DNA of 34,105 nucleotides. Source: Candidatus Tritonobacter lacicola (GTDB lineage: Bacteria > Auribacterota > Tritonobacteria > Tritonobacterales > Tritonobacteraceae). The notes beneath the pieces were generated by a model, which worked only from the letters and a program-made list of their open reading frames with translations, was not told where the DNA came from and made no database searches. Positions 32,523 to 34,105 of this stretch are shown in pieces; positions within the stretch are counted from its first letter, which is position 1, and every line of letters starts with the position of its first letter. The DNA is taken from the NCBI GenBank assembly GCA_030765135.1, contig JAVCDC010000044.1:1-34105 (forward strand), written 5' to 3'. Both the position numbers and the translations under genes were made by a program.

Positions 32523-33392
32523 ATGAAAATTTTTATACATGCAATTACAGTGTTGGTGTTTGTTGCTCTTGTTTCCGTCCCATCACTTGAAGCCGATACG
32601 TACTCCGTTGCGGGAGACACGGGAGACGTGGCCTTCACGGGGTTCACCGATTACAACCATGCCAGCATCGGCCTCCAGACCACGGACCAGGTCAACGGTC
32701 TGTCCGCCGGCAATGACCCGATCCCAGCACTGGACTACTCGTCATTTCTCTACTACCTGTATTTTTCCGTCAACCCGGGCAGCCAGGGTGTAGACGGGAC
32801 GGGCGTGAATACACGTTACAACCTCCCCTACGAGGACGAGGAGGAGTGGCTCTATGAAAGCGTCCACGAACTACCCCCCCCTCATTGGAATGACAGTAAC
32901 GCGGTGTACGATCATGTCACGCCCGGCCAGGACCTCGACGGCTACGAGTTCTGTACGCTTGGCACGGGAGACCGCATCTACTTCACCATCGCCTCGGGGG
33001 GGAGCATTGCCGACGATATAATATGGACAGCCATAATAGGCACGCCTGCATCGCTGACTCAATACGCGGATGCGACCGATCTGTGGCTCCAGGCCGGGGA
33101 CGACCTGGACGCGATCTCCGTCCAAGATTTCAACCTAGACGGCGTCTACGACGCGGAGGACCGGATTCTCTTCTCCCTCACGTCGGGGTCGCCGAGCGCG
33201 GCCAGCGGCGCCACCATCTACTCGCCGGGCTCGCTGGGCTTGGTCGTTGTCGCCAACCCGAGCGACATCGGACTCCTGAACGGCGACAATGTGAACGCGC
33301 TCGAGGGTGGTGTACCGGAGCCGTCGACTCTCCTTCTCATGTCCACGGCATTGGTCGGCCTCCTGGCCGCACGCAGGAAGCGGAAGAGTTAA
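32523..33392 (+). CDS. PEP-CTERM sorted secreted protein
   Basis: 289 residues. The N-terminus MKIFIHAITVLVFVALVS is a Sec signal peptide, with likely cleavage after SLEA. The C-terminus has the complete PEP-CTERM sorting signal: VPEPST, a hydrophobic helix (LLLMSTALVGLLAA) and a basic RRKRKS end. Exosortase recognises this and the protein is expected to be processed and delivered to the outside with exopolysaccharide. The mature region has DFNLDGVYDAED, an EF-hand/dockerin-like calcium loop. The overall family is not recognised. It has its own sigma-54 promoter and terminator, so it is a single-gene unit. No exosortase gene is seen in this window. Confidence 0.92.
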   Translation: MKIFIHAITVLVFVALVSVPSLEADTYSVAGDTGDVAFTGFTDYNHASIGLQTTDQVNGLSAGNDPIPALDYSSFLYYLYFSVNPGSQGVDGTGVNTRYNLPYEDEEEWLYESVHELPPPHWNDSNAVYDHVTPGQDLDGYEFCTLGTGDRIYFTIASGGSIADDIIWTAIIGTPASLTQYADATDLWLQAGDDLDAISVQDFNLDGVYDAEDRILFSLTSGSPSAASGATIYSPGSLGLVVVANPSDIGLLNGDNVNALEGGVPEPSTLLLMSTALVGLLAARRKRKS

Positions 33393-33419
33393 TCACATAA
33401 TAGAATCATGTCTTTCGGA

Positions 33420-33444
33420 GGGGGCACGGTGCCCCCCTTTTTTT
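33420..33444 (+). terminator. Rho-independent terminator after the PEP-CTERM gene
   Basis: GGGGGCA (33420-33426) pairs with TGCCCCC (33430-33436) over a 3-nt loop, followed by seven T residues (33438-33444). It lies 27 bp after the stop codon. Confidence 0.88.
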
Positions 33445-33488
33445 GGTGAATTTCCAGGTGATCGCCGCCTTCCGACATAGGTGATACT

Positions 33489-34105
33489 ATGAGTCCTCCT
33501 CGATTCCTTGCGACGGTCTTTCTTGCGGCCGCTCTTTTATTAACGGCGGTCCGAGTCGTGGGCGAAGAGACGGGGGCGAAGGGCGCCGCGGCTGGCGGAA
33601 AAACCGCCGAGGCATTCAAGAATGAGGCGAAGGCCTCCTACGACGCGGGGAGGTACGACGAGGCGGTGGTCCTATTCGAGAAGGCTGCTGCTGCCGAGCC
33701 GGGGGACGCCTCGATCTGGATCGACATAGGCCTGGTTCGCCTCGCGCAGAAAAATCCGGAAAAGGCGGAGGCCGCCTTCAGGAAAGCCCTCGAGGTCGAC
33801 CCCAAAAGCGCACGCGCCCGTCTCAATCTCGGCGTCATTGCTTTGAACGGGAACGACTATAAAGAAGCGGAGGCAGAGTTCAAGAGCGCGATTCAGCTCA
33901 AGCCTGCGTGGCCCGAGGCAAGGGCCAACCTGGGAGGGCTGTACCTCAAGCAGGGGAAGAAGGAAGAGGCGATGAAGGAGTTCCATGCCGCCCTCGAGGC
34001 GGCCCCAAAGTTCCTCATTGCACTATACAATATGGCTGTCCTGCACAAGCAGAACGGGGACTGGGGAAAGGCGGAGGAGATTTACAGGCGGATACTGGAG
34101 ATAGA
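33489..34105 (+). CDS. Secreted TPR protein, 3' end beyond the window
   Basis: ATG 33489 follows an AGGTGA ribosome site and the frame stays open to the last base (205 full codons seen). The first ~26 residues form a signal peptide (MSPPRFLATVFLAAALLLTA, then a G-E-E junction). From about residue 46 the sequence is a TPR array: ASYDAGRYDEAVVLFEKAAAAEP, then AEAAFRKALEVDPKSARARLNLG, EAEAEFKSAIQLKPAWPEARANLG and further units. It is probably periplasmic or lipid-linked and acts in protein-protein interaction, perhaps in the same export system as the large TPR protein. Its C-terminus and full domain make-up are unknown. Confidence 0.85.
   Translation, partial: MSPPRFLATVFLAAALLLTAVRVVGEETGAKGAAAGGKTAEAFKNEAKASYDAGRYDEAVVLFEKAAAAEPGDASIWIDIGLVRLAQKNPEKAEAAFRKALEVDPKSARARLNLGVIALNGNDYKEAEAEFKSAIQLKPAWPEARANLGGLYLKQGKKEEAMKEFHAALEAAPKFLIALYNMAVLHKQNGDWGKAEEIYRRILEI

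Overview
The window looks like chromosomal DNA from an uncultured Gram-negative bacterium: moderately GC-rich, densely coded, and full of short palindromic and heptameric repeats. A PEP-CTERM protein, a sigma-54 activator and a large envelope-polysaccharide locus point to an outer-membrane, exopolysaccharide-producing lineage. The PVC/Omnitrophota or deltaproteobacterial-type groups would fit, but the sequence alone does not fix the phylum.

Left part (1-7.7 kb), mostly minus strand: the 3' end of a calcium-loop (FG-GAP-like) protein; an iron-sulfur flavoprotein; a translationally coupled pabB-pabC pair for the p-aminobenzoate branch of folate synthesis; an unusual in-frame fusion of a 23S-rRNA-intervening-sequence-type four-helix protein to a DUF1848 radical-SAM-like protein, with a perfect 48-bp palindrome at the junction; a BshC-like protein; a 300-bp MITE-like element; and a dolichol-phosphate-mannose-synthase-type GT2.

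Middle part (7.9-27.4 kb), mostly plus strand: an envelope or exopolysaccharide locus. One block is FemAB/GNAT-like acyltransferase, radical SAM protein, 58-residue membrane protein and GT4. A minus-strand pair follows: NodU/CmcH-type carbamoyltransferase and neutral-ceramidase-like hydrolase. The next blocks carry three GT39-like membrane glycosyltransferases, two methyltransferases, a NodB-type polysaccharide deacetylase, a D-glucuronyl C5-epimerase-like protein, WecB, a GT2 and a second GT4. Many junctions overlap by 4 bp (ATGA), which suggests operons. No polymerase, flippase or exosortase is seen inside the window. The locus probably makes a uronate- and HexNAc-containing polymer that is further modified by deacetylation, epimerisation, carbamoylation and methylation.

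Right part (27.4-34.1 kb): a 1150-residue membrane-anchored TPR protein (minus) lies divergent from a receiver-less sigma-54 activator. Downstream is a PEP-CTERM secreted protein with an excellent -24/-12 promoter, a 22-bp-spaced direct repeat that looks like the activator's upstream binding site, and a rho-independent terminator. A secreted TPR protein runs off the end. I read this as a compact regulator/target module linked to exopolysaccharide and PEP-CTERM export. No tRNA, rRNA, CRISPR array or autonomous transposase was seen.
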